A stretch of DNA of 64,000 nt from Adiantum capillus-veneris (GCA_014529385.2 CM043968.1:27595013-27659012), one strand, 5' to 3'; positions 11,502 through 23,406 are shown, counted from the stretch's first letter. Numbers and translations: made by a program. Notes: generated by a model from the letters alone, not told the origin.

Positions 11502-12657
11502 TCACAAGCATGCATCATGGACAGCAGGATTGTAAGTGCACTCTGCGCTAAAAGCCCATTCTGCATCAACATTAGCAACACAGTCTCCTTTCACAGAAGA
11601 CTCAACAATGGCTGCATTTGTAGTGGAACCAGCATTTGCAGTGGAACCACCCTCTTTCTTCTTAGCCTCTTTGGCCTTCAACTTAGGACACGACTTGATC
11701 AAGTGATCATTAGCTTTACAATAATCGCAACGCATCTTCTTTTTGCCCTTATCACTAGAATTTCCAGACGAATTGCTGTCAGCAAAAGCATTAGGAATAG
11801 AAGTTTTGCCACTCGCAGCAGAACCATAAGAAGTGGCCGCATTGCTGTAACCACCCTTTCTTTGAGAAGCAATAAAAGCCTGTTCAACTGCACGCTGCCT
11901 TGTTCTGTTTTTTCTGGAAAGTGACTCTTGCAACAATAATGTGTATGATGCATCAAACTTGAAAACTTCAGGATTTCCTTGGGTCATCAGTCTCCAAGTA
12001 CTAGCAAAAGTCTGGTAGGAATCTGGTAAGGCATCAAGAACAGTCTGCACAAGGGAACTGTCTGAAATGACATCACCTGTAGAAAGAAGTTGCTCATTGA
12101 TATCCTTGACACCAGCAAGGAAAGTGTCCATATCATCTTCCTCATGCATAGTCTTCGATTCCAACTCTTTACGCAGCAAAGCAATTTTAGCCTCATTGCG
12201 GCTTGCATAAAGACCTGCTAGAATATCCCAAGCCTGTTTTGCAGATTTTGCTGAACGAATGTGAGGAACAATGGTGCGCTTCACAGACAACGCAATCAAT
12301 GCATGAGCCTACGCATCCTTTACATCCGAACGAGCTTGTTCTGCCGTAGGCAAAACAACTCTAATAGCAGCAATCCTTGCAGCAAGACCTGCAACATCCT
12401 CAACATCGCCTACATCCTCAGAACAACCAGGACGTACATCAATGCCCTGCACAATGTTCCAGACGCCCTTTGACATCCTCAACATCACCTACATCCTCAG
12501 AACAACCAGGACGTACATCAATGCCCTGCACAATGTTCCAGACGCCCTTTGACACAAGAACATGCTGCATCATATAAGCCCACATAGGGTAGTTGTCCCC
12601 ATCCAACCTGTCCTCAGCAGCAAACATCTTGAACACATCTGTGTTGTTGTCAGCCAT
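11502..12657 (-). pseudogene. copia gag, broken by duplication and nonsense
   Basis: Starts at ATG 12657-12655 (MADNNTDVFKMFAAEDRLDGDNYPMWAYMMQHVL, a typical copia gag opening). A 79-bp tandem duplication (12394-12551) shifts the frame, since 79 is not a multiple of 3, and this accounts exactly for the change between the frame ending at 12439 and the frame downstream. A TAG at 12309-12311 then precedes the main gag body (12299-11502), which holds SAKQAWDILAGLYASRN, the UBN2-like core, and a CCHC zinc knuckle (CDYCKANDHLIKSC) near 11740-11690. Its product would coat element RNA in virus-like particles, but this copy cannot make it. Confidence 0.93.
12394..12551. repeat. 79-bp tandem duplication inside gag
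   Basis: Two nearly identical 79-bp units (12394-12472 and 12473-12551), with one difference near the start (CATCGCC versus CATCACC). It is recent relative to the element and disrupts gag. Confidence 0.93.
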
Positions 12658-13004
12658 GGTAAATGCTGCACCTGATGTGAAAACTGCCTGAAAATAGGAG
12701 AAATGGAGCGGGAACAACACGTGCTATATGGCACAAACCGTAGAAGACTATGAGGCACCTGCTTGCAAAAAACGGCAATGACAAAAATCCTGCACAAAAT
12801 GACGAAATAGCAAGTGCAGTATTGCCTGTTGTGGAAACGGAGGCCAAAATGAGCCCGAATCAAAAATCTGAGCAGACTGAGTTCTATGAGTTCTCCCGAA
12901 ATTTTTGTCGACCTGCGAACGCTTGCCAAAGCTCATTGAAATCGGAGAAAGTGAGCAGGCGTGTGCTGGAGCAGCTGGCGACTAAGCTTGGGAGGACGCA
13001 ACCT

Positions 13005-13016
13005 GCTCTGATACCA
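13005..13016 (-). promoter_or_regulatory. Primer-binding site for initiator tRNA-Met
   Basis: The - strand reads TGGTATCAGAGC two bases after the 5' LTR end. This is the standard plant copia PBS, complementary to the 3' end of initiator tRNA-Met. Confidence 0.95.
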
Positions 13017-13018
13017 AT

Positions 13019-13235
13019 TGTTGGAATTAGGTTTGCAGAGAAATGCACATAGCTTGGAGAAGACGAAGGAAGCTCAAGGCACACATTAGAGAGTGTGTGC
13101 AATGGAAAGATAGATAGCCCTAGAGTGATGGGCGTATATACAATACTCGGGGGGGAAAACCTCCCAAAGAGGGAAAAAATGCCCCAGCGGTCCTAGTGTG
13201 TTCACACACATCACTACCACATGTATATGGTAACA
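13019..13235 (-). repeat. 5' LTR of copia element
   Basis: 217 bp, TG...CA bounded, paired with 8137-8363. It should hold the element promoter. I did not pin down a TATA box. Confidence 0.96.
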
Positions 13236-13317
13236 TATCGAATGTCAATACCTCATGTGAGGACTCTTCTAGCATCCCCTGTTCTCTTGATTTTCCACAT
13301 CATTTTGGTTAGTTACC

Positions 13318-14150
13318 TCAATCATGGCATCCACATCCCAATCTTGAGCTTTTGCCTCTAGTACACATGTAATCACAATCATAGATGGATTTCTTGAGAG
13401 ACACACATCCAAGTGGTTTTAACCACCCACTTGTTGACATCCTCCACCTCAGGACAATGCCTAGCATAGTGACCAATCTTGCGATATTTGTAGCATGCAT
13501 TACGGAAAGAGGCAAACACTAGCTCTTGTCAAAATGCTCCAAACTTTCCATGTTTCGATCCAATATTTAGGAATAGGCCTGGTCATGTCCCACAAGACGC
13601 AAAACCTTAACATTTAAACCTGATCTCATCCATTGTAGCCTTGGTAAGAACAACACGTGGACCATCATAGAGGCAATTGAGTGAACATTATCATGCAACC
13701 AAAGGGCATGACATTTAAGCGTGAGCCATACTAAGTAGAAGTCCATAAACTCCTAGTTTAGGAAGAATTCTGGAGTCCATGGCATGGCGTATGCAAAATA
13801 TGGAGCCCCCCATACACCTCCTCTTATGACCAAATCCTAAACTGCTTGCTCGAAGGCACATGAAGCCACATAGAATCCTTTTCCCAACATTGTGAAATGT
13901 TTGATCTCATTCCTATTGCTGAGCATAGTTTTTGCTTTATCCCATAATCCCTGGGTCACTGCCCATAAAGTACAACACCACTGATTTAGTGCAATAGGCT
14001 TCTAGACTCTGCAAAGCAACCTCATAACTAAAAACGACATTCATCGCGTAGCCGTCCAAGACTTTAGTCCTGTTAAACATATTAACACCATGTAGTATCT
14101 CCTCTGTCATATTATTACGGACGCCAAAAGAGGACAATTTCAAGGCTTTC
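13318..14150 (-). pseudogene. DUF4283/zinc-knuckle (LINE ORF1-like) fragment
   Basis: Reading 14150 down to 13318 on the - strand gives, with stops, a block resembling the DUF4283 domain of plant LINE ORF1 and related proteins (GVWGAPYFAYAMPWTPEFF, then WLTLKCHALWLHDNVHSIA). This is followed about 100 residues later by a knuckle remnant CYKYRKIGHYARHC, where the usual CX2CX4HX4C has lost its second Cys, and then PEVEDVNKWVVKTT. Several in-frame stops make it a relic. The right-hand copia TSD lies just beside it. Confidence 0.5.
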
Positions 14151-14418
14151 TCATGGCCAGTAGTATTTGCATAGTCACCATTGGCTCGCTTTTAACCCAC
14201 AATAATAAAAATTCACACAGTGCGACTCACCTCCAAGCTGCTCGACGCGGGAGCAAGCTCTTTCCTAATGTACAAGGCATGTCCTTCTCACATCTTAATA
14301 GAATTTTGGAATAAGAGGTAGAAAAAGGATCTTCAAATATGTTGTAGACCCTCATTGTTTTCTATTCCCCCTTCATGGTGCTAATTAGGCGGTTTGCACA
14401 TTTAATGTTTATGGTGTA

Positions 14419-14539
14419 GGGAATGGCCCTACAGTGGCCATTCCCTGAAATAATGCACGACCTCATGGCAATCGGCGGAGGCTGGAAGCCATTATGGGAG
14501 CACATTATTTCAGGGAATGGCCACTGCAGGGCCATTCCC
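14419..14539. repeat. Nested palindrome: 37-bp inverted repeat with self-complementary arms
   Basis: Arms 14419-14455 and 14503-14539 are reverse complements with one mismatch, separated by 47 bp. Each arm itself begins with a 10-bp stem (GGGAATGGCC, 7-base loop, GGCCATTCCC). The sequence can therefore form either one long hairpin or a pair of small ones. Nothing coding overlaps it. It may be a MITE or foldback end pair or a small-RNA precursor. Confidence 0.9.
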
Positions 14540-16700
14540 GGCCGTCATGGTCGTTGGGAGAGGGGCCAAGTATAGCTGGAATCTGACAACAAGTGTGAAG
14601 ACTATACCTTGCGGGTGCACAGCTGATACCTGCACATTTTCCTATTGCTGAGTTGGCCTTCAATGATTGCATGCAGGCAGACAACATTCTGGATGCTGAT
14701 GTGTCACCCCCTCATTAAGTTCTGAGTGTCGTGTGTCGCTCACTGGTTCATCCAAGGAAGCATGGATTCCGTTTGCTAAGATGGCGTGCATCCCATGGCT
14801 GCAGAGGTGCATTCTGCAGAGGAAACGACAGTAGATGGACAGTCCAGATTGCCAACCCCACGACCGGCGATTGTGACGGAACGAGAAACGACCTTTAGTG
14901 TATTTTCATTGGCTAGAACTCCAAACTCTTGAATTCCAAACTCTTGACTATCATTTCAAGCTTCTCTTGAAGGAAAGTGGCCAAAATTTATGCATTGAAG
15001 CGTAAAACCAGCATAACCTTTAAATTTTGACACAAGAAAAGAAAAATATGTAAGAGGCACTTTTCTCACTGAGTTGGAAACACTTGGAGGATCCCCACAA
15101 AAAGGGAAGAACTCTCTCTCAAATAGGAATCTGTGAGTCATCTTACAGCTATACAAGGAAATTGGGATTCTTTATCAATTACACTTTCAACCTAGGCTTG
15201 GACCGCTTGCCATATGACACAATTCTCTCATACGAATGAAGTTGGATGCTCCTTACCACCACACTCGTGTCATGGTTTTGACCTCTTTTGCCATTTGTCA
15301 CTCTTCTCGTTAAGCACAAGGGCGTAGTTCCCTAAGGCATTTGTGTCCACTTTCCATAAATTTCTTTTAGGTCAATATGCTACACCTCCATGCGATTTGC
15401 CATTTGTCATACTTGCTTTCATTCACTTTACATGCTCACCACTTTAATGCATATGCTACACGTTTGTTCTGTGAGTGCTTATAGCATTTTCCCATAGAAA
15501 GCAATATGTAAGAGCACTTTCTAGTTGACCTCTATTCACATTGATTCACACTAACGCAGTTTAGTGAGGTGAGCGATAAGTTACCTGGAGGAGGCAACTC
15601 CAAAGAGAAGACCGAAGCAAGTCCCGTAGTACCTGGGCCTCTGAACAGAGGTACTTGGTCGCTGTCACGCCCAAATCAAGTTGGCGAAATGGGTCTCTCA
15701 AGGGATTAGTCATGGCCCTAAGAGTGTAGATAACTCTGTCCTCTCGTAGTCCACAAGAAACTAGTGACAAAAGTGTTTGCCTTCTATTTCTGGGTGCATA
15801 GTCCTGGTCGTTCTTCTTGTATACTTTTTTTGGTGTATGAGGGGAGTGGCCAGGTGTGCCCTATCTGACTTCGAAAACAAAACAAAAAATTGATTCACAC
15901 TATTAGTTACAAAGGTCCCAATAACTCAAGGGTACTATTCTCCTTTTTGAAGCAACAAATCTGACATTTGTTCATAGATTACGGTTTGGCTTTATTGATA
16001 GTTGTAATTGAACAAATGAAGGTGTTGACTTGAATAAATGCTAAGCAAGCCCTCTGCATCATTACTAGTTGTGGAAATAGTCAATAAGCTTGCTATAGGC
16101 TACTTTGTGGACTCTCAAAGGAGATGGAGGAATGGGGAAGGAAATGGACTCACAAAGGAGATGGGAATGGGGATGGGACATTTTGTGGTTTCTTGAGTGC
16201 TTGGTGTGGTGTTATGAGTGAGCGTGCTTGAGGATTTAAAGTCACAATAGCACCTTGATGTTGAAGAGCCTTTTCTTTTGTGAGCTACATCTGTTGATTA
16301 AGAAGTCAAGCTTGTGGATCACTAGAGGTGGATGCTTGTGAAACATATTTTCCACTCAAGAATAGGGATAGCTTGCGAAGGACTGAGAGCGGCGGCGGCT
16401 CTAGAGTTTCCTTAATGATGAAGAGATGGTCTTGTTTGTTGCTTGTATACATGCAATTTAAATACCCATGTTTGTGTCAAATGTAGCATGATTAGGGTCC
16501 CATCATAATATTCCATTTGCTAATTGTCATCCAAGAATGCCTTAGAATGGAGGAGTGGGCACATGGAGATGGAGGTGCAACATGAAATGTGCACAATTTG
16601 GTGAAGTGCTGCATATTGAGGATTAATGAAACCATGCCCATGGTGGTAGTGGGTGGTGCATTGGCAAAACTGTGTTACAGAGTTGTTGCAGTGGTGACAT
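14540..16700. other. Unassigned non-coding DNA
   Basis: Only short open frames occur and none shows a family motif. I see no LTR, TIR, tRNA or tandem repeat of note here. Confidence 0.5.
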
Positions 16701-16717
16701 AGGTTAGTTTGGTGAGC

Positions 16718-17720
16718 TCACTGTGAAGCTTCCACTTGTGCTTGTTGTTTCATCAAAATCTCACGTTCTACATTGTTTTTTCTTGGATGTAGTTCCTTTA
16801 ACTTATTATTAGTGAGCAGTTCAAGGTATCCCTTTATTCTAGAGCCATTCATGTTTGCTCTCATGGGAGTGCAATCAAAACAGACCACCCCTCCATTTGC
16901 AACATCACTTAGAACAAATGATCCTAGGCCCTGAGCAGTTCGTTTCCTCTTGTTTTTGTTGAAAGTGTAGAGGACAGACAAGCAAAAATTCCATTTGGGA
17001 GAACTGCATTAAGTCCATAATCAAGTTCAATGGGGGTTGTGCCAACCGAGGTTTTATAAGGCATCTGATAAGCTCACACTAGCTTGTTTGCCCATGTTTT
17101 TCTAGCACCCTCAACCGTTTTGGTAAGTGTTGTGCATAACACCTTGTTAGTGTTTTTGGCTTGTGCATTACATTGAGGATGCGAGAGACTAAGAATACCT
17201 TTGAAAGTACCATCACTACCTCATTCAAGAAATGTGAGCCTTGGCCACACATAATTTCTATTGAGGATTTTTTGGTCCAGGAATTTAGCTATGGTTGGTA
17301 CATCAAATTTGGCAATTGGCGTTAGTCAAATAGCCCACTATGACTATAATGTGTTGGCCTTTAGTTGTCTAGGCATGAATGGACAGTGGTCCAACAAAAT
17401 AAATATCAATGCCCCATTTGGCAAATGCACATGTACTAATGATAAATGCCAAAGGCAATTGATTAAAAGTGGCTTGCATACATCCTCTCTAGAAATTGTT
17501 GCACCCTAATACATAAGCATAAGAGTCCCTTTACAGGGTAGGCCAGCATAAATCAAATTGAGAATTAATCTTAGATGTCACTTGGAAATGCCCCACTAAT
17601 ATTCCTTTGTGGGCCCCTTGAAAATCTTCCAAGTATTTCCCCTCAAGGGACACACACCCTCAAGTGGTTAAGTGGGCCTAAGTGATAGAGTTAGTCACAT
17701 ATCAGATGGTACCTTTTTGA
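16718..17720 (-). pseudogene. Ty3/gypsy integrase remnant
   Basis: Reading from 17720 leftward on the - strand: a segment like the HHCC zinc finger region (FDLCWPTL, RDSYAYVLGCNNF near 17560-17480; compare YYWPTLFKD...C..C), then FAKWGIDIYFVGPLS and QHIIVIVGYLTNAN (near 17420-17330) of the integrase core, and after much decay the C-terminal domain in an open frame 16981-16718 (GLGSFVLSDVANGGVVCFDC, NGSRIKGYLE). Stops and frameshifts abound. It lies downstream, in element order, of the RT/RNase H at 24.7-25.8 kb and probably belongs to that element. Confidence 0.6.
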
Positions 17721-18350
17721 CTCTATATTATGTATACATTTGTTTAACCATAGAATGGCCAATTTTGAGAGTTTAATCATTAATATATCGGTAGGCATGC
17801 AATCCCATAAGATGGAAACGTGCTTTTCAAACGTGGCTCCCTAACATCTATTGCTTGCACCCCGAGGCGTGCACTTTGTTGGTATGTAGGTGTATTATGT
17901 GCACTTGATAAGAAGGTATATTATAGTTCATTTCAGCTATAGGTTTACACTTACAAAAGGGGCATTTTGATTCAAGTTTCAAAATAAGTTACAAGTTTAT
18001 GAAGAAAGAAGGATCGTTTTATTCCAATTTCAATCCACAAAATGTGTAAAGAGAGTCTTTAATTAGGCTTTAATTGCACATGATATAAAGGATTTCGTAA
18101 GGTGCACCCCTCAAAGCATGCACGCACATTGGAATGAGTTGGATACTTTCAAACAGCTATTCCAAGTTGGTAGTTCGAGTTAGTTTAGACCACACAATAG
18201 ACGTAGACCAGAGTAGGCATAAAGTGGAAAGCAAGGTTGGAATTGGAAATAACATTGAGTACTGGAAGTGGAAAAGATAGTGAAACTAGAAATGGAGATT
18301 GAACCAAATATCAAAATTGGAAATATATATTAAAAATAGTAGAAAACTGC
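17721..18350. other. Unassigned DNA
   Basis: No gene recognised. Reading on the - strand, this stretch links integrase remnants to the left repeat of the 5.3-kb insert. Confidence 0.4.
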
Positions 18351-18580
18351 AATGATGGCGATTTGATGAGTCAGATTACAAGAGTACAATAGCTCTGGCT
18401 TAAGATACAAAGATACTAGGCTCGAGATTGGGAACTCAAAAATCGGGTCCCCGAAAATGAAGTAATAGGTCCTATTTATAGTCCTCCCGACTGGGTTTTG
18501 TTGATTGGCTACGTACTATATCAATTATCGTGGTAACTATCCATAGTTTACTGCTTCTAGAAGCCTCCAGTCTAGCCATC
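18351..18580. repeat. 230-bp direct repeat, left copy (LTR-like)
   Basis: Matches 23407-23636 along its whole length. The first ~85 bp (through AGATACTAGGCTCGAGATTGGGAACT) are over 90% identical, the rest about 80-85%. It contains a TATTTATA motif. The exact TG/CA ends, PBS and PPT could not be fixed, so LTR status is inferred from spacing and from gag-like coding between the copies. Confidence 0.7.
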
Positions 18581-18785
18581 TGTTAGCCGTTTGCTAAGGG
18601 TTGTTCCCGAAGTCTACATTCCTCCTCCACTTTCTTGAATTTTGGCATTTGCCAAAATTTCTAGAAGTCATCTACTTTCATCCAATATCCATCCATGTGA
18701 CTTTCTTACTATCTGGTGCCTTCCTCTTAGGGGGTTTGTAAAGTACTTTGAAAGGCTCTGGAGCACTTGAACCAGAGTTATCTTT

Positions 18786-19427
18786 TTAAATTAGCCTATA
18801 TGGAGATTCTTGCTCCAGCTGGTCTTTTCTTGCCCTCTTCATTTCTATTTCATATGGTGCAAGTGAATTCCAGGTTTTGGTGTCGGTCATACAAAGTGCA
18901 TTGGCCCTAGTAAGCCCAGCCTTCACCAACTTATGACAATAGGAGGCTGTGCGCATCCATCCATAAGGCAATGACTAATTACATTTAATTCGGGCTTTGA
19001 AAAAAAATTCAACCCTCTTTGAAATGCGGTTCAGAGGATGCTTTATTAGCCAGGTCTTTCTTAGGTATCTTTGAGGCTTCCACTGTTAGTTGAAGGAGTT
19101 GTTTTGTAATTTTGATCATTCGTCTCAGTTGCACTTTCCACTAACCCATCGGTAGCTGAAAATTTTGAAGATCCCAATTAGCTCATTGACCTGGTTCTTC
19201 TTCAGAGCATCTTGCAGGACTTTATTCCAAGCCACCCACTCAGTAGTGGATTCCTCATACCATTTTTTGAGCCCATATACTATCTTGATGTATCCTTGCT
19301 GGTATGTTGGCTCGGTGTGTGGGGAATAGAAAGCTGCAAAGAAGCAAGAAAGATTTGCTTCCTTTGCTAGAATGGCATATAGCAGCACTGGGGGATCTAG
19401 GACAAACTTTGAAAAGTTCATCACCAT
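18786..19427 (-). other. Unrecognised protein-coding remnant
   Basis: Two - strand frames (19427-19125, 100 codons, and 18971-18786, 61 codons) look protein-like in composition, with phrases such as GYIKIVYGLKKWYEEST and KAGLTRANALCMTDTKTWNS. I do not recognise a family. They lie inside the 5.3-kb insert, opposite in strand to the gag-like frames at 20.3-22.3 kb. Confidence 0.3.
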
Positions 19428-20200
19428 TTGATTTTCTTACTACATTATCTTCCTAGTGATCCGAACCAGATGAAACAAACTCTTTAGATTGAGCTTTTGC
19501 TCCCAAAATGTCATCGACTCTTGGGTCCTTGACTCCTAATGGCATTGTTCTGCATAAAGCCTTTACTCATTGGTCCGGAACTCCTCTCGCACTCTGCGTT
19601 TGAATCAACATTTCTTTGATTTGAATTCATATGTCCTTCATGATCTGGTAGGTAGGTTCAGTATGCCATAGTGTTCGAGGGATCCCACATGGCGTAATTG
19701 CTAGTGGATTTCCTCAAGCACCTCTATGTTGCTTATAGAGAATTAGTTGACCTACAAATATACCTCCACAATGATGCAGTTCACGACATCTTTGTGAATA
19801 ACAACTGGCACTTCAATCATCTTCATGAGTATCTTAATCTCACATATACCTTGCCCAAGCAATACATCTTTGTAATCAACAAAAAGGTTGTTTGTTCTAG
19901 AAAGAGAAGAGCTTTCTATGTGAGAACATTGCATTTTCGTGATGTATTTTTGTAAAAGCTTGTAATAATGTGGATTTTGCTCCCATTAATGAATATGGTA
20001 TTTTGAATTTTGTCTGAACATACTTGCTCATTTTCAAATTGTTCAATATTTTGATTGAAATGTGCAATTTCATTGATTTAGAATGCCAATGCCTTCAATG
20101 TTGGTGTCCTTTAATGCTTTGTCACGTGATTTTGTTAAAAACTATAGTTTTAAGTTAGTTTGACGTTAATTTTAAGTGCTTTTGAAAAAGTGACCTTGTG

Positions 20201-20208
20201 TATAAAAG
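20201..20208 (+). promoter_or_regulatory. Candidate TATA box (TATAAAAG)
   Basis: TATAAAAG lies 95 bases before the ATG of the 20296 frame, in a region with no upstream ATG in that frame. This is a suitable core promoter for that frame, but no transcription evidence is available. Confidence 0.4.
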
Positions 20209-20295
20209 TGACTTTATAGGTTTTTAAACATCATTCGTCACATTCACAAAACTCTAGCTCTAAGCTCTCTTGCTATCTTCCTCACGAACGAACCC

Positions 20296-20580
20296 ATGGC
20301 TACATCTTGTGACGCACTTCTCACACAACTAGAAAAGGTAGGACTTGCAAATCGAGCACATGAACTACTCAGTGTGTTCGAGGGGATGATCAACATGCAG
20401 GCCATTGCCAACCTGCATGCAGAGGCATTCCAAATCTTTTTTGACACTATGGTGCAACACATGGAAGAATATGCCATAGCGTTTGAGGGATCCAACATGG
20501 CGAAATTGCTAGAGGATTTCCTCAAGCACCTCTACGTTGCTGACAAAAAACATTCTCTTTTTCTTGTTGAGGTTTATTAA
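20296..20580 (+). CDS. Unknown 94-residue protein, probably gag-element N-terminus
   Basis: Opens MATSCDALLTQLEKVGLANRAHELLSVFEG and is predicted mostly helical. No family is recognised. The 3' end is the duplicated segment described at 19660-20915. The next + strand frames (20739-21212, 21301-21558, 21882-22298) look like later parts of the same decayed polyprotein, ending in zinc knuckles, so this may be the start of a retroelement gag. Its strand is opposite to that of the surrounding gypsy pol. Confidence 0.4.
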   Translation: MATSCDALLTQLEKVGLANRAHELLSVFEGMINMQAIANLHAEAFQIFFDTMVQHMEEYAIAFEGSNMAKLLEDFLKHLYVADKKHSLFLVEVY

Positions 20581-20738
20581 AGGGCTCACTAAATGGGATT
20601 GCAGGATAGAGAATGAGGATGACCTCATAGACTTTGACATGGGGTGCCTAGGCACCCAATTCATTTCTTGGGACATGTTTCTGGTCGTAGCCCATGGAAG
20701 CATATGTCATAGGGTTTGAGGGATCGCACATGGTGTAA

Positions 20739-22298
20739 TTGCTAGTGTATTTCCTCAAACACCTCTATGCGGCTAACAAAAACTTTCACTTATTAAGGTT
20801 CATTAAAGGGCTCACTGAACGAGATTGCAGGACAAAGAATGAGGATGGCCTCATAGACTTGGGCATGGGGTGCATATGTACACAATTAATTTCTTGGGAC
20901 ATGGTTATGGTCTTACTTGTGCTTGAGGTCATGAAGAAGGGAAAATCAAAGGAAAAGGCTAGCAAAAAACTGCATATGACCGTTGTGGAGGAATCAAATA
21001 AAGCTATTAAAGAGGTTGATGAGCAGACTGAAGCATCTATGGCACTCATCCTCTTGCAAGATACCAACTTCATTAAGGATAAAGATTCAATGAAAGATGG
21101 TGATAAGGTGTTGGAGGAAGTCCCTAACCTCCAAATTTTCACGTTGCATGCAGTGATGGTAGATGGTCATCAACTTTTGTTCCTTATTGACAAAATTGCC
21201 GAGGAGCTATGACTCAAAGAAGATGAGACGTTCTCATTGATTGCTATCTATGCAAGCATGAAGGATTCCATTAGAAAGAAAGAGAAGGGCAACTTTCAAA
21301 TTGACTTTGAAGACAAAATTCTCCCAGCAAGCCTCTCTTTCCTCCCCCAATGAAAACAACCAGAAGTTGGTGCAAACGTTGCCAAGTACCCTTGTGGATA
21401 TTAAATCATGTGTCTCCTTTTATGAAAGCGTCTCGGAAAACGCTTTCCATCCACACAAACCGCCGATTCCTATGGGTGGAGATGATCGCTCTAGCATCAA
21501 CCTCACAATGAAAACTCTTAAAGAGATGGATGAAGAGAGAGAGGAAAACATTTTTTAACCTAATCAATTGTCTAGGGTTCCTTACAACAAGTGTTAAAGT
21601 CCTTTAAAATGTTTTGCAAACGGCATACCATGTTGATAAGTTTGCAATGCGAACTGGAGATTCTCGCAACGTGCCCAAGGGTAGGGATAGCCCCTTGTGG
21701 CACTATTTGATCCACTTGGGATAATCAATTCTTTGAGTTTCTCACATAGAGTTGTCTAAGCATGGTGCTGTGGAGCTGCTCAAGTGCAAAGCATTAAGTG
21801 CCATCCTTGGTGAAGATTCCCTAGCTTGGTTTTTGAATGGGTTTTGAAGTAAAAAGCTAAGGGAACAAGAGGTGCTAGCGAATGAAGAAGTTCAATGACT
21901 TGGTACAAAGAGCTCTAAAATTGGAACATCAAGCTAAGAAAGAAAAGGGTCACAAAACTTCAAGGATACAATCTAGTGATAGTGAGTCTTCTACTGAGAA
22001 GAACTCCAGTTTTGATTTCAACTCTAGTACTTCATTTGAAAGTGAATCAGATGACAAGGGAAAAGGGAACAAGAAAGGATTGTGGACTAGAAAACTGGAG
22101 GAGATGTCGAAACAAATCGCTGAGATTGCTAAAACAAGACTTTCATTCAAGAAAATGAAAATTTGGTGCTCCAAGTGTAGATCCAAAGATCATAGGTTTG
22201 ATGAATGCTCACAGTGTACTTACTCTAAAATCTACGGTCATGTTTGGAACAATTGTGGAATTAAAATTTATCATTTCAAAAATTATGGTAAGTTCTAA
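20739..22298 (+). pseudogene. Retroelement gag remnant with zinc knuckles
   Basis: A run of open frames separated by stops. The last (21882-22298, 138 codons) has a Ser/Asp/Lys-rich linker, a short coiled-coil-like segment (KLEEMSKQIAEIAKTRL) and then a CX2CX4HX4C knuckle (CSKCRSKDHRFDEC). A second, imperfect knuckle follows (CTYSKIYGHVWNNC, second Cys replaced by Ser). The 20739-21212 frame has a protease-like phrase VDGHQLLFLID but no clear active site. This is a gag-type nucleic-acid-binding region from a broken LTR element. Confidence 0.55.
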
Positions 22299-23406
22299 GT
22301 CATAAATTTTAGTTAAATTTCAAGCTGTTTTGCCAAAATAAAAATAAAACTTCTTATATCTTTATGTAGAGATGGCATATTTTATGTTTACAAAAGCCAA
22401 GTGTTATCACTTAGTGTTACAAAACAATGGAATGCCCTTCAAAGACTAGTTTCCAAGTCACATGCAAGTTATATACATAATTTCATACTTGAGTACGTGC
22501 CGAATAAGAGCATAATTTTGGTCTTCTAAAGGTCCCCTCATGGAATTGGGGCTATTCTAGTGTAGTTTGACAATTACAAATGACTTTATATGTTGAAACC
22601 AAGAAACTACGCATTTTTTTGGCTCCCTAATTCAATTAAATCTCGTTGCTTGAACTCTATCTTGAATTTTTTATTGTGCAAAAACTCTTGAAAATCTTGA
22701 GTCCTCTCTGATAACATTGAAACCAGGTTTTAGGCGCCCCAATTTTGTAGGTACCATGTACTTTGACACATTTAGTTGATCTACGTGGAAAGTTTAATAA
22801 TGTTTGAGGTTGTTTGAATGCTTATGTCTCAAGAATGAAAATATCAAAGTTTTCTCTTACGTAGTTTTGAATATTTAAAATTATCCAATAATTGTTGCAT
22901 ACCAAAGCCCTTCTACTTGCCACCTTGAGTCCTCAATGGAAAGGGGCAATGTATCTTTTTCTACAACTCACAAGTACTTGAAAAAATTATTTTTCTCTGT
23001 ATACAACGATATGCTTGAAATGGCCATATCAAACACATAGAACTTTCCAGTATTTTATATACTCTAAAGTGATTTTTTTTGCACATGAAAATTTCAATTA
23101 TCTATAGTACAATGGTGGAAAAGTCACATGAAATTCTCTACAAAGTTGCTTTATTTTTTCTTAAGCTTATAAAGTTGATTTATTGAAAGCATCAATCGCA
23201 GTCTTACGAGGGTCAACTTGATGAGTAGATTCTTGATTATGGTAGATTCTAAAATGCAACGTTATATTTCTAAAAGACTGTCTAGTTAACATATTTAAAC
23301 ATATCAAGAAGTTTTTTTATAAAAAAACAAAGTAGCATTTAATTTAAATTTGTAAAAGAAGGACACTTTTGGTACCAAACTACTGTTAAGAACAATAGAC
23401 AAGTAT
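22299..23406. other. Unassigned AT-rich DNA
   Basis: About 1.1 kb without a recognisable gene, inside the insert bounded by 230-bp repeats. Confidence 0.5.

Larger units (their letters stand above)
8137..13235 (-). mobile_element. Complete but inactive Ty1/copia LTR retrotransposon (5,099 bp)
   Basis: All structural parts are visible. The LTRs are 227 and 217 bp, start TG and end CA. A 5-bp target duplication TATCG lies outside both ends (8132-8136 and 13236-13240). A PBS complementary to initiator tRNA-Met sits beside the right LTR and a G7 polypurine tract beside the left LTR. Domain order on the - strand is gag, protease, integrase, reverse transcriptase, RNase H, which defines Ty1/copia. 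The coding region is dead (see the gag and pol entries). The LTRs differ at about 13 sites plus one 10-bp indel, or about 94% identity, so insertion is not recent. Confidence 0.97.
19660..20915. repeat. Three copies of a ~70-230-bp segment
   Basis: The phrase GAGGGATC-CACATGGCGTAATTGCTAGTGGATTTCCTCAAGCACCTCTA occurs at about 19675, 20488 and 20721. The second and third copies are extended: 20475-20690 and 20708-20915 match over about 210 bp, including CATTAAAGGGCTCACT and TCATTTCTTGGGACATGG. This is local duplication within a retroelement coding region. Confidence 0.8.
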
